Below, one piece after another: positions 40,664-49,222 of a stretch of 64,000 nucleotides of DNA. The translations under genes and the position numbers were made by a program. Location of the stretch: the NCBI RefSeq assembly GCF_049800955.1, contig NZ_JBNAGA010000001.1:744001-808000 (forward strand). Reading direction: 5' to 3'. Position 1 is the first letter of the stretch; each line of letters opens with the position of its first letter. The DNA is from JAKVBH01 sp049800955 (GTDB taxonomy: Bacteria; Pseudomonadota; Alphaproteobacteria; Rhodobacterales; Rhodobacteraceae). Below the pieces are notes generated by a model. It did no database searches. It was not told where the DNA came from and worked only from the letters and a program-made list of their open reading frames with translations.

Positions 40664-41926
40664 TCAGAGCGCGCGCCAGCCTATGTCACGGCGGTAGAAC
40701 CCCTCCGGCCAATCGATCTCGCTCAGCATCGCCTCACATCGCTGCTTGGCATCCGCAAGGCTCGCGCCGCGCGCTGTGACGTTGAGAACGCGGCCACCAG
40801 TGGCAATGACCTTGCCGTCTTTGGTGCCCGTGCCCGCGTGAAACACCTGATGGAAGCTGTCAGCGGTGAGCGCGTCCAGCCCATTGATCACACTGCCTTT
40901 TTCGTAAGACCCCGGGTAGCCCTTGGCGGCCATGACAACGGTCATGGCGTGATCGTCGGCCCAGGAGATCCGGTGTTCCGCCAGACGCCCCTCTGCGGCG
41001 GCTTGCAGCGCATCGAGGACCTGCGCGCCGAGCCGCATCATCAGCACCTGACATTCGGGATCTCCGAAGCGGACATTGTACTCAACCAGCCGCGCGCGGC
41101 CGTTCTCGATCATGAGCCCCGCGTAGAGAACGCCCTGATAAGGCGTGCCGCGCCGTGCCATCTCTGCGAGCGTCGGGCGAATGATCTCCGCCATGACCTG
41201 ATCCTGCAGCGCCTGCGTCAGGATGGGCGCGGGGGAATAGGCGCCCATGCCGCCCGTGTTGGGGCCACTATCACCTTCGCCGACGCGCTTGTGGTCTTGT
41301 GCGGTGCCCATGGGCAGGGCCTCTTCGCCGTCGCACAGAACGAAGAAGGAGGCTTCTTCGCCCGACATGAATTCCTCGATGACAACCTCTGCGCCCGCCG
41401 TGCCAAAGGTGCCGCCGAACATGTCGTCAATGGCAGCCAGGGCCGTCGCCTCATCCATGGCCACGATCACGCCTTTGCCCGCTGCCAGACCATCGGCCTT
41501 GATCACGATGGGCGCGCCCTGCGCTTCGACATAGGCCCTGGCGGCATGGGCATCAGAAAAATGGGCATAGGCGGCGGTGGGCGCGCCTGCGGCGTCGCAG
41601 ATCTCCTTTGTGAAGCGCTTGGAGGCTTCGAGCTCCGCTGCGGCAGCCGAGGGACCAAAGACGGAGATGCCTGTGTCGCGCAGCGCATCTGCCACGCCTG
41701 CGGCGAGGGGCGCTTCGGGGCCGATGATCACGAAATCAATGGCTTCTTCCTCGCAAAGACGCAGCACGGCGCCGCTGCTGTCGGGGTCAATGGCGGCGCA
41801 TTCCGCGATCGCGGTCATCCCCGCATTGCCGGGCGCCACGATCAGCTTGTCGCATTTCGGGTTCTGATGCACGGCCCAGGCGAGGCTGTGTTCGCGCCCA
41901 CCGCTGCCCAAGATGAGAATATTCAT
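40664..41926 (-). CDS. purD: Phosphoribosylamine--glycine ligase
   Basis: A 420-residue ATP-grasp enzyme that joins phosphoribosylamine and glycine to GAR in purine synthesis. Motifs: MNILILGSGGREHSLAWA at the N-terminus, PEAPLAAGVADALR, the ATP-grasp loop IVIKADGLAAGKGVIVA, GDSGPNTGGMGAYSPAP, and EYNVRFGDPECQVLM carrying the metal-binding residues. Start ATG 41926 is fixed by the conserved first beta strand; a non-homologous in-frame extension reaches 42133. It is convergent with the exonuclease, 6 bases apart. Confidence 0.97.
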   Translation of the reverse strand: MNILILGSGGREHSLAWAVHQNPKCDKLIVAPGNAGMTAIAECAAIDPDSSGAVLRLCEEEAIDFVIIGPEAPLAAGVADALRDTGISVFGPSAAAAELEASKRFTKEICDAAGAPTAAYAHFSDAHAARAYVEAQGAPIVIKADGLAAGKGVIVAMDEATALAAIDDMFGGTFGTAGAEVVIEEFMSGEEASFFVLCDGEEALPMGTAQDHKRVGEGDSGPNTGGMGAYSPAPILTQALQDQVMAEIIRPTLAEMARRGTPYQGVLYAGLMIENGRARLVEYNVRFGDPECQVLMMRLGAQVLDALQAAAEGRLAEHRISWADDHAMTVVMAAKGYPGSYEKGSVINGLDALTADSFHQVFHAGTGTKDGKVIATGGRVLNVTARGASLADAKQRCEAMLSEIDWPEGFYRRDIGWRAL

Positions 41927-41951
41927 GATCTGTCTCCTGTGGCAGGCGGCC

Positions 41952-42000
41952 GGGGGCGCTGCCCCCGGACCCCCGGAGTTTTTCTGGCAAGATGAAGAAG
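41952..42000. repeat. Degenerate dispersed GC-hairpin element, copy 3
   Basis: A GGGGGC-GCT-GCCCCC hairpin (41952-41966) is followed by CCCCCGGAG, a T-rich stretch and GAAGAAG, preserving the layout of copy 1 with a diverged tract. It lies just upstream of purD instead of in a convergent gap. Confidence 0.5.
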
Positions 42001-42241
42001 CGTGGTATCGCTCATGTTGTGCGCGGTTTAGGCTTTGGGAGCTGTGAGAGCAAGCGGGCTGGCGCAATCGTTCAAGCGATGCGGGCGGCGGGCTTCGGAC
42101 AATGCAGGGGAGCGTCTTGATGCTGTTGGCCATGATTGTTGCGTCACGGCTTGTGGGTGCTCGGGGAGGCGTGTTCTATAGGACCCAACGCGCGCATTGG
42201 TTTGCGCCGCAGGTGCGCGCAGGGGCGGAGGAGACCAAGCG

Positions 42242-43783
42242 ATGGACATTCTCGATGAGGACAGCCCGGGCCGCAATGTGCCTGAATTTTCGGTGGGTGA
42301 GATTGCGGGGGTCGTCAAGCGGCTGATTGAAGGCGAGTTGGGCTATGTCCGGGTGCGCGGCGAAGTGGGCCGTGTGGTGCGCGCGCGCTCGGGCCATCTG
42401 TATTTTGACCTCAAGGATGAACGCAATGTCCTCTCTGCCATGACCTGGAAGGGGCAGGTTGCGGGGCTCGATGTCATTCCAGAGGAAGGCATGGAGGTCA
42501 TCGCCGAGGGCAAGATGACGGCCAGCGGCTTTCAGTCCAAGTTCTCGCTCAATGCCGTGCGCGTGCGCGTTGCGGGCGAGGGCGCGCTCATGGCAATGCT
42601 GGAGAAGCGCAAGAAGGCGCTGGCGGCTGAGGGGCTTTTTGACGATGCGCGCAAGCAGCCTTTGCCTTACCTGCCAGAGGTTATCGGCGTTGTGACCTCG
42701 CTTCAGGGCGCTGTTATCCGCGATATTTTGCACCGGCTGCGCGACCGCTTTCCGCGCAAGGTTCTGGTCTGGCCTGTGGCTGTGCAGGGCAGCGCCTGTG
42801 CGCCGGAGGTCACGCGCGCGATTGCGGGGTTCAATGCCCTGACCCCGGGCGGCGCGCTGCCCCGGCCGGATCTGCTGATCGTGGCGCGGGGGGGCGGCTC
42901 TATTGAAGACCTGTGGGGGTTCAATGAGGAAAGCGTCGCGCGGGCGGCGGCGGCCTCCGAGATCCCGCTGATTTCGGCTGTGGGGCATGAAACGGACACG
43001 ACGCTGATCGATTTTGTCTCCGACAGGCGCGCGCCCACGCCTACGGCGGCGGCGGAAATGGCTGTGCCTGTGCGGCTGGATCTTCTGGGATGGGTCGATG
43101 GCCAGGGCGCGCGTCTGACGACGGCGCTCACGCAGGGTCTCTCCCGGCGGGGCGAGCGCCTGCGCGATCTGTCGCGCGCCTTGCCACGGATCGAGGCGCT
43201 TCTGGAAAGCCCACGCCAGCGGCTTGACCGGGTCGCGGATCGTTTGCCCGCCGCGTTGCAAGCGGGCGTGGCCCACAGGCGCGTGGTGCTGGAACGGCAG
43301 GCGGGCCGGGCGCAGATCTCGACGCTGAAGCAACGCGTCCAACAAGAAAGCCGCGCGCTTGACAGCTTGTCGGCACGGTTGGCACCCGCTTTGACGCGGG
43401 CTGTCGACACCAAGCGCCAGAAGTTGGCGAGCCTGCGCCTCAGCGCGCGGCCTCTCGCACAGGAAACGGCGCGGCAGCGGCGCGATCTGCAACGGCTCTC
43501 GCAGCGCTTTGCCGAGGCCGGGGATCGGCAGATGCGTGTTCTGCGCGACAGGTTGGACGCGGTGGACCGGCTGCGGGAGACCTTGAGCTACAAGGCGACG
43601 CTGGAGCGTGGCTATGCTGTTGTCCGTGATGGGGCGGGCGGTGTTGTGACCACGAAACAGGCCGCCGAGAGCGCCTCCGGCCTTGAGATCGAGTTCACCG
43701 ATGGCCGCGTCAAACTGGGCGGTGGCAAGCCTGGCAGCAAATCGTCCAAATCGAAACCACCCGAACAGGGGAGCTTGTTTTAG
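42242..43783 (+). CDS. xseA: Exodeoxyribonuclease VII large subunit
   Basis: A 513-residue subunit of exonuclease VII, which degrades single-stranded DNA from either end. The N-terminal OB fold is seen in FSVGEIAGVVKRLIEGELGYVRVRGEVG and the GHLYFDLKDERNVLSAMTWKG strand; the catalytic core has GVVTSLQGAVIRDI, LIVARGGGSIEDLWGFNEE and SAVGHETDTTLIDFVSDRRAPTPTAAAE. A long coiled coil (about 300-450) precedes the C-terminal LERGYAVVRD segment. GGAGGA lies upstream of ATG 42242; the frame opens earlier at 42197. Normal length for the family. Confidence 0.97.
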   Translation: MDILDEDSPGRNVPEFSVGEIAGVVKRLIEGELGYVRVRGEVGRVVRARSGHLYFDLKDERNVLSAMTWKGQVAGLDVIPEEGMEVIAEGKMTASGFQSKFSLNAVRVRVAGEGALMAMLEKRKKALAAEGLFDDARKQPLPYLPEVIGVVTSLQGAVIRDILHRLRDRFPRKVLVWPVAVQGSACAPEVTRAIAGFNALTPGGALPRPDLLIVARGGGSIEDLWGFNEESVARAAAASEIPLISAVGHETDTTLIDFVSDRRAPTPTAAAEMAVPVRLDLLGWVDGQGARLTTALTQGLSRRGERLRDLSRALPRIEALLESPRQRLDRVADRLPAALQAGVAHRRVVLERQAGRAQISTLKQRVQQESRALDSLSARLAPALTRAVDTKRQKLASLRLSARPLAQETARQRRDLQRLSQRFAEAGDRQMRVLRDRLDAVDRLRETLSYKATLERGYAVVRDGAGGVVTTKQAAESASGLEIEFTDGRVKLGGGKPGSKSSKSKPPEQGSLF

Positions 43784-43786
43784 ATC

Positions 43787-44215
43787 ATGCAGCAGAGAAT
43801 TTCTCTGATCACACTGGGCATGCGCGATGTGGATCGCGCTGCTGCGTTTTACCGCGCCTTGGGCTGGCAGAATGTTGAGACGGAAGACGGCGTGGTGGCC
43901 TTTGATCTCATCGGCCAGACCCTGGGCCTTTACCCGCTGGAGAAATTGGCGGAGGACCTTGGCCTGCCGGTGGAGCGGCTGGGCCGCGGGGCGATGACCT
44001 TGGGCTACAATGCGCAGGATCGCAGCGGGGTTGACGATGTCATGGCGCGGGCCCGGGCCGCGGGGGCGGAGATTGTGAAAGAGGCGCAGGAGGTCTTTTG
44101 GGGCGGGTATCACGGCTATTTCGCCGATCCCGAGGGCCATCTCTGGGAGATCGCCCATAACCCCTTCTCGCCGCTTGGGCCTGATGGCGCGTTTCGCTGG
44201 AACGGGTATGCGTAA
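43787..44215 (+). CDS. VOC family protein (glyoxalase/bleomycin resistance-like)
   Basis: A 142-residue vicinal-oxygen-chelate protein with two beta-alpha-beta-beta-beta modules: ISLITLGMRDVDRAAAFYRALGWQ and ARAAGAEIVKEAQEVFWGGYHGYFADPEGHLWEIAHNP. The typical C-terminal metal Glu (LWEIAHNP) is present, while the first metal His is replaced (MRDVDRAAAFY lacks His at the start), so metal binding may be partial. It begins 3 bases after xseA and overlaps the next gene by 8 bases, making a three-gene unit. Confidence 0.85.
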   Translation: MQQRISLITLGMRDVDRAAAFYRALGWQNVETEDGVVAFDLIGQTLGLYPLEKLAEDLGLPVERLGRGAMTLGYNAQDRSGVDDVMARARAAGAEIVKEAQEVFWGGYHGYFADPEGHLWEIAHNPFSPLGPDGAFRWNGYA

Positions 44216-44834
44216 ACCCCAAAGCATGTGGAGCCTTGAGACGCTGGGGCGGATACGGCTGTCGAAATACTTCTACATGCGGGAATTTCTCTATTCCGAG
44301 ATCGGCAGTTTTCACCGCATTCCCAACATCCCGGAGGACCCAGATCTGGCCATTGCGCGCGGCCGTGCCTTTTGCGAAACGCTGCTGGATCCGCTGGAGG
44401 AGACCTTTGGCCGGGTGGCCGTGCGCTCCGGCTATCGCGCGCCGGAATTGAATGCCTTTGGCAATGCCAACAGGTTGAATTGCGCGCGCAATGATTACCC
44501 GCTGGAATGCCATATCTGGGACCTTCCGGACACGCCTGTGGCCGGTGCGTCCATTGTGATCCCGTGGTTTGCGGATCAATTCGAGGCGGGTCGGGATTGG
44601 CGCGATCTGGCGTGGTGGCTCTACGATCATTTGCCTTTTGCCGAGGCCTGGTTTTTTCCAAAGCTCTGCGCGTTCAACATCGCGTGGCGGCCGGATGCGC
44701 CCGCGCAGCGCCGGATTGACAGCTACATTGTGCCGCGCGGCACATTGGTGCGTGACGGCCGCGCTCCGGAGCCCGGGCGCGCCGCGCGCTATGCGGATTT
44801 TCCCGCGTTTCGAGGGCTTTCCCTTACGTCTTGA
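44208..44834 (+). CDS. Peptidase M15-like hypothetical protein
   Basis: A 208-residue protein, probably cytoplasmic as no signal peptide is seen. The segment AVRSGYRAPELNAFGNANRLNCARN followed by ECHIWDLPD resembles the D,D-carboxypeptidase/M15A core (SGYRxPxxN ... H-x-x-x-x-D), with His and Asp in place for a metal, but the spacing is irregular and the other ligand His is not evident. It could be a degenerate M15 fold or an unrelated conserved family of roseobacters. Its start overlaps the VOC stop (GGTATGCGTAA). Confidence 0.65.
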   Translation: MRKPQSMWSLETLGRIRLSKYFYMREFLYSEIGSFHRIPNIPEDPDLAIARGRAFCETLLDPLEETFGRVAVRSGYRAPELNAFGNANRLNCARNDYPLECHIWDLPDTPVAGASIVIPWFADQFEAGRDWRDLAWWLYDHLPFAEAWFFPKLCAFNIAWRPDAPAQRRIDSYIVPRGTLVRDGRAPEPGRAARYADFPAFRGLSLTS

Positions 44835-44980
44835 TTCTGTGGATAAGTGCATGGTGGTGGTCCTGCTGTGCAACCGCCGGGCGAAAAATCGCTGATTGAC
44901 AAGGGGTTGCCAGACGCGGTGGTGAGCCGTTGACCCAATGCCTCAAATTATGGTTCTTAAACCTATATCTGGGGGAAACT

Positions 44981-46093
44981 ATGGCATTTAAAACTGCATC
45001 TATGGCAGCGGCACTCGCTGCGACCGTATGCGTGGGCCTGACGGGCACCGCATCAGCACAGCAAACCTGCGGGGGCACCTACGTGGTGCAGCGCGGAGAT
45101 ACGCTCTCCGGAATTGCCAACAGGTTGTATGATGACGCGGGCAAATGGACCGCGATCTTCCAAAACAATGCGCGCGCGATCGGCAGCCGTGCCGATCAGA
45201 TCCGCGTCGGCCAGAGGTTGAACATGGCCTGCATCGACGGGTTGCCGGTGGGTCTGGAGGGCGGCACTGTTGTCGCGACATCGACCCAAAGCGCGGCGCC
45301 CCGTGTGGTGCAATCCACTGCGCCCGCCCGGCGGCAGGTCCCGGCGCGCGGCGCGCCGATCAAGATCGTGGCCAGCGACGGCATGCAGCCCTTCGCGGAC
45401 CGCTTGCATCTGTCCAGCGGTATTATCTCGGATGTCGTCAACCGCTCCTTCGTGAATTCGGCGGATGCACCGGCCCACGAATTTCACTGGATCAATGACC
45501 GCGCGGCACATCTGGACCCGATCCTGGCGCAGGGCATGGCGGATGTGTCTTTCCCGTGGGTGAAACCCGATTGCGGGGCGGAGGATACAGCGGCGGAATG
45601 CACGGAATTTGTCTATTCTGACCCGATTTTCGAAACGCTCATCCTGCTCTTCAAGTCGAAATCTTCCCCCCATCAGTTCAACGCCATCACCGATCTGGAG
45701 GGCAAGCGCCTGTGCCGCCCGCTGGGGCTGCAATTGTCGGCGCTCAACTCGGCCAGTGCTGAGCTTTTGCGCAACAACCGTCTGACGCTGATGCAACCCC
45801 GCACAGTGCAGGAATGCTTTGCGCGGCTTGTCAGAGGCGAGACGGATTTTGTCGCCATGAACGAGTTTACGGGCAGGCTGACGCTGACCGACATGGGGCT
45901 GCGTGATCAGGTGGAAATCATCGTGACGCGTCCACTTTCCATCGAAACGCTCCATGTTGTGGCACATGTGGACAATCCGCGCGCCGACAGCATCATCGCC
46001 GCCTTCAATGACGGTCTGGAGACGATGCGGCGCTCCGGTGAATATGCGCAGGTCATGGACACGCATCTGACATCGATCTGGTCGGGGTTCTGA
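44981..46093 (+). CDS. Exported LysM plus solute-binding-fold protein (1)
   Basis: A 370-residue periplasmic protein. Signal peptide residues 1-26 (TGTASA|QQ). A LysM domain (about 33-80: YVVQRGDTLSGIANRLYDDAGKW, IRVGQRLNMAC) is joined by a Pro/Ala linker to a type II periplasmic binding protein domain (about 125-365). That domain begins IKIVASDGMQPFAD and has FPWVKPDC ... FVYSDPIFETLILLF, where normal amino-acid binders have the T-x-x-R element. Four or more Cys may form disulfides. Its paralogue follows 3 bases later. A peptidoglycan-anchored solute sensor or binder is inferred. Confidence 0.85.
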   Translation: MAFKTASMAAALAATVCVGLTGTASAQQTCGGTYVVQRGDTLSGIANRLYDDAGKWTAIFQNNARAIGSRADQIRVGQRLNMACIDGLPVGLEGGTVVATSTQSAAPRVVQSTAPARRQVPARGAPIKIVASDGMQPFADRLHLSSGIISDVVNRSFVNSADAPAHEFHWINDRAAHLDPILAQGMADVSFPWVKPDCGAEDTAAECTEFVYSDPIFETLILLFKSKSSPHQFNAITDLEGKRLCRPLGLQLSALNSASAELLRNNRLTLMQPRTVQECFARLVRGETDFVAMNEFTGRLTLTDMGLRDQVEIIVTRPLSIETLHVVAHVDNPRADSIIAAFNDGLETMRRSGEYAQVMDTHLTSIWSGF

Positions 46094-46096
46094 TCC

Positions 46097-47134
46097 ATGC
46101 GCGGATTGGTGTCCTTTTGTCTGATGCTCTGCGCCCTCGTGGCATCGTCCGGCGCGGCATTGGCCCAATGCGGCCAGCCCCAGCGCGTGGACGCGGGCGA
46201 TACTTTGCTCTCGCTGGCCACGGAGGCTTATGGCGATGCGGAACAATGGGCGCTCATCTACTACGCCAATCAGGACGCGCTGGACGCATCGGGGTTTCGT
46301 CTGGCGCCCGGCATGACGCTTGTCATTCCCTGTGCGCCGGGGCAGGAACCGGTGGCCGCAGAGGCCACGCCCTTGCAACAGGTGGATGCCGAGCTCACGC
46401 TTGTCACAGGGTCCAACTTCGCGCCCTTCACGGATCTGGACTGGCCCGGTCAGGGCATGTTCACCGAGCTTGTGAACGCGGTGTTGGAGATGAGCCCCAG
46501 TCCGGTGCCCTATGCGATTGCGTGGGAGAACGACTGGGCGCAGCACCTGACGCCGATCTTGGACGGAAAACAGGCGGATATGGGCTTTCCCTGGGCCAAA
46601 CCTGATTGCGAGAAGACGCCGGAGAATTATCGCTGTTCACAGTTTCACTTCTCCGACCCGCTTGTGGATGTGCTGATCATGCTGTTCGTGCGGGCGGATG
46701 GCGATATGCGCTTTGATCAGGATTCTGACATTTTCGGCAAACGCATTTGCCGCCCGACGGGCTTTTTCACGCATGATCTGGACCGCAAAGGTCGCGAGTG
46801 GTTGTCGCAGGGCAAAATCACTTTGCTCCGCGCGGAAAGCCCGCATGCCTGTTTCGAGATGGTCCAGCGGGGCGAGGCGGATGCGGCAAGTGTGAACGTG
46901 TTCACGGGCGCCAAGGTGATCGAAGAACTGGGGCTGAGGGGCGAGATTGTACCGCTTGAGCGGCCGGTATCGTCCGAGGGTCTGCACGTCATCATCTCCA
47001 AGTCCCATTGGCGCGGCACGACGCATTTGTTCCGCATCAACGCAGGCCTGCGCGCGCTGCGCGCCTCGGCACGCTATGATGAGATCGTGGCGCGGCATCT
47101 GGGTATTTTCTGGGATCAGATCCGCACGAATTAA
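46097..47134 (+). CDS. Exported LysM plus solute-binding-fold protein (2)
   Basis: A 345-residue paralogue of the preceding protein. Signal peptide to about residue 23 (ALA|QC), LysM-like domain (RVDAGDTLLSLATEAYGDAEQW, LAPGMTLVIPC) and type II binding-protein domain with LVTGSNFAPFTDLDWPGQGMFTELVNAV, MGFPWAKPDCEKTPENYRCSQFHFSDPLVDVLIMLF and ACFEMVQRGEADAASVNVFTG. The FPW-x-KPDC motif and the block VFTG/EFTG after the Cys are shared with the first copy. No transporter permease or ATPase is adjacent, so the pair is not a classical ABC system. Confidence 0.85.
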   Translation: MRGLVSFCLMLCALVASSGAALAQCGQPQRVDAGDTLLSLATEAYGDAEQWALIYYANQDALDASGFRLAPGMTLVIPCAPGQEPVAAEATPLQQVDAELTLVTGSNFAPFTDLDWPGQGMFTELVNAVLEMSPSPVPYAIAWENDWAQHLTPILDGKQADMGFPWAKPDCEKTPENYRCSQFHFSDPLVDVLIMLFVRADGDMRFDQDSDIFGKRICRPTGFFTHDLDRKGREWLSQGKITLLRAESPHACFEMVQRGEADAASVNVFTGAKVIEELGLRGEIVPLERPVSSEGLHVIISKSHWRGTTHLFRINAGLRALRASARYDEIVARHLGIFWDQIRTN

Positions 47135-47362
47135 GCCTGTGCGCCGCCGCGCAGCGCTTCTCCAGTGGGACATTTCGCCGATCCAAGGGCTTTGCATTTG
47201 CAGCCCCTGGAGCGAATGACTAAAGCAAAGAGGATCGTGTCATGTCTGGACCAGCTCTGGCGTGGCACCCATGGCGCGTGGGCGTTGGGCAACCGGCGAG
47301 ATGAGTTGTATCGAGGAATGTTGAGTGAACCGGACTGACGCCACCAATCGAGAGACAGCCTG

Positions 47363-48076
47363 ATGGCGCTTGATCCTTTGCTATTGCTGCCGCCGGAAGG
47401 CGCGGATGCGCGGTTCTGGGCCCCTGCGATGACGGGGCTTGGCATGGAGCGTATGGTCATGGTTGCGCCGGTCCATCTGGGCGACCGGATTGAAGAAATG
47501 GCATCCGAGATCGTGACGTCTGCGCCGCCGAAATTTGCGCTTTGCGGTGCCGGTCTTGGCGGGATGGTTGCGATGGAAGTCATGCGGCGCGCGCCCGAGC
47601 GCGTCTCGCGGCTGGCCTTGCTGGACACCTCGCCCCATGCCGGCACACCCGATGAGGCGGCGGATCGTGAAGCGCTTGTGATCAAGGTCAAGACAGGCCA
47701 GCTGATGCCCAGTTTCGAGGGAGAGCTGCGCGCGGCGGGTCTGGCACCTGTGCCGCAAGCCGCCGAAGTTATGGCCTTGGCGCTCGATATGGTCGATCAC
47801 ATCGGGCCGGATTGCTACGCGCGGCAAATGCGCTGCCTGATGCGCCGCAAAGACCAACAGGCGACACTGCGCCGGATCAAGTGCCCGGTCATGGTGGCTT
47901 GCGGGAGCGGCAATCTGCGCTATCCCGTGAAACGGCACCAATCCATGGCGGAGCTGATCCCCTATGCGGAGCTTGAGGTGATCGAAGGCGCCGGACATCT
48001 GGCGCCGCTGGAACAGCCCGAGGCCGTTATTACCATGCTGCGGCGCTGGCAATCACAGCCTCTGGTGCTGCGCTAG
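47363..48076 (+). CDS. Alpha/beta-hydrolase fold protein lacking the nucleophile
   Basis: A 237-residue alpha/beta hydrolase fold protein of the small esterase/BioH-like kind: LLLLPPEGADARFWAPAM at the oxyanion loop, nucleophile elbow FALCGAGLGGMVAMEV and the terminal EVIEGAGHLAPLEQPEAV with the conserved His. The elbow should read G-x-S-x-G but is G-A-G-L-G, and the acid position after the strand CGSGNLRYPV is Asn instead of Asp. It is therefore predicted to lack classical serine hydrolase activity. It overlaps the convergent glutathione peroxidase gene by 4 bases. A 228-base gap without a gene precedes it. Confidence 0.8.
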   Translation: MALDPLLLLPPEGADARFWAPAMTGLGMERMVMVAPVHLGDRIEEMASEIVTSAPPKFALCGAGLGGMVAMEVMRRAPERVSRLALLDTSPHAGTPDEAADREALVIKVKTGQLMPSFEGELRAAGLAPVPQAAEVMALALDMVDHIGPDCYARQMRCLMRRKDQQATLRRIKCPVMVACGSGNLRYPVKRHQSMAELIPYAELEVIEGAGHLAPLEQPEAVITMLRRWQSQPLVLR

Positions 48077-48606
48077 GAGCCTGCGAGCGCGCTCTCGACC
48101 GCGCGGGTCAGGGTCCGGGAAAGCGGGCGCGTGCCAGAGCCATAGGTGGCCAGAAGGGTGCCGTCGCGGCCAATCAGAACCTTGTTGAAATTCCAGCGCG
48201 GGGCGAAGCCATGGGTTTCGCGCAGCCAGGCGTAGAGGGGATGAGCCTCCCGGCCAAGCACGGGCGTGATCCCCGTCATCGGCAGATCGAGGCCGAAATT
48301 CACCTCGCAGAATTCCTTGACCTCCGCGTCTGATGCCAGCTCCTGATTGAAATCGTCAGAGGGCACCGTCAGCACAACGAGCCCTTGCGCGTCATAGCGA
48401 TCAGACAGCGCCTGCAACCCCTCATATTGCCCGGTGAACCCGCAACGCGAGGCTGTGTTCACGATCAAGATCGGCTGGCCTGCATAATCGCTGAGCACGA
48501 TCTCGCCGCCATCGATATTGTCGAACTGAAAGCGCTCAAGCGGGGCGGGCGGGCTCGCCCAAAGGGGCAGCGCGATGAGGGTCAGAAGGGCTACGAGCCG
48601 TTTCAT
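48073..48606 (-). CDS. Exported glutathione peroxidase family protein
   Basis: A 177-residue thiol peroxidase of the GPx family with an N-terminal signal peptide (about 1-18, LIALPLWASPPA), so it works in the periplasm. The peroxidatic Cys is in NTASRCGFTGQYEGLQ, followed by the loop VVLTVPSDDFNQEL and the WNFNK motif with the catalytic Trp and Asn. FCEVNFGLDLPM is the family's third element, with the second Cys. Start ATG 48606 is preceded by GGAG, while the frame opens earlier at 48654. Confidence 0.93.
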   Translation of the reverse strand: MKRLVALLTLIALPLWASPPAPLERFQFDNIDGGEIVLSDYAGQPILIVNTASRCGFTGQYEGLQALSDRYDAQGLVVLTVPSDDFNQELASDAEVKEFCEVNFGLDLPMTGITPVLGREAHPLYAWLRETHGFAPRWNFNKVLIGRDGTLLATYGSGTRPLSRTLTRAVESALAGS

Positions 48607-48715
48607 TGCAAAACTCCATAAGCGTTTGGAGGTCAGATAGAGCCGCCGTTGCATCTGACCAGTTGGCGCGCCGCGCGCGGCGGGTTAGGCTTGAACCGAG
48701 CACAGGAGGATACCC

Positions 48716-48985
48716 ATGGCCGGAGGATGGGCCCGCGACGGCGCGGTGAACGAACAGATCGAGGCCTCGGTCAATGACGAGTTGGCACGGCTGAAAGCGC
48801 GGCGCGCGCCGGTGGGCGAGAGCCTGAGCCATTGCGCGGAATGCGAGGAGCCAATCCCCGAGCGGCGGCGGACAGCGATCCCCGGCGTGAAGCTCTGCAT
48901 CGAGTGTCAGCAGGAACGCGACGGGGCCTACAAGGCGCGCGGCGGCATCAACCGGCGTGGCTCGAAAGACAGCCAGCTCAAATAG
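48716..48985 (+). CDS. DksA/TraR family C4-type zinc-finger protein
   Basis: An 89-residue small DksA/TraR family protein. The zinc finger is CAECEEPIPERRRTAIPG followed by KLCIECQQE (C-x2-C-x17-C-x2-C), and the C-terminal tail is basic (RGGINRRGSKDSQLK). It lacks the coiled-coil tip of DksA, as in YbiI-type short members. Strong AGGAGG upstream of ATG 48716. RNA polymerase binding is possible but not shown. Confidence 0.93.
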   Translation: MAGGWARDGAVNEQIEASVNDELARLKARRAPVGESLSHCAECEEPIPERRRTAIPGVKLCIECQQERDGAYKARGGINRRGSKDSQLK

Positions 48986-48988
48986 CCG

Positions 48989-49204
48989 TCATCCCGTCTC
49001 ATCGGGCACAAATTCGAGAATATCACCCGGCTGGCAGTCCAATGCTTCGCAGATTTTCTCCAGCGTCTCGAAGCGCACCCCCCGGACCTTGCCCGATTTG
49101 AGCAGGGAGACATTCTGTTCGGTAATGCCGACGATCTGCGCAAGCTCTTTCGAGCGCATCTTGCGCCGGGCCAGCATGACATCGAGTGTAACTATGATGG
49201 GCAT
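48989..49204 (-). CDS. HTH-XRE regulator, YozG-like
   Basis: A 71-residue DNA-binding protein made essentially of one helix-turn-helix: VMLARRKMRSKELAQIVGITEQNVSLLKSGKVRGVRFETLEKICEALDCQPGDIL. It is translated from the same strand as, and 18 bases after, the DUF2975 membrane protein, the usual two-gene arrangement of this regulator type. It probably controls its own operon. The DksA/TraR-like gene ends 3 bases away in convergent orientation. Confidence 0.9.
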   Translation of the reverse strand: MPIIVTLDVMLARRKMRSKELAQIVGITEQNVSLLKSGKVRGVRFETLEKICEALDCQPGDILEFVPDETG

Positions 49205-49222
49205 GGGGCCTCAGACTCCGGG

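Noticed and set aside
42176..44227. 683-codon minus-strand frame
   Set aside because: Antisense to xseA and the VOC gene; Arg/Gln/His-rich with no family signature.
47131..47691. 186-codon minus-strand frame covering a 228-base gap before the hydrolase-like gene
   Set aside because: Largely antisense to the hydrolase-like gene with Ser/Arg-rich low-complexity content and no start signal; the gap 47135-47362 shows nothing else I can support.
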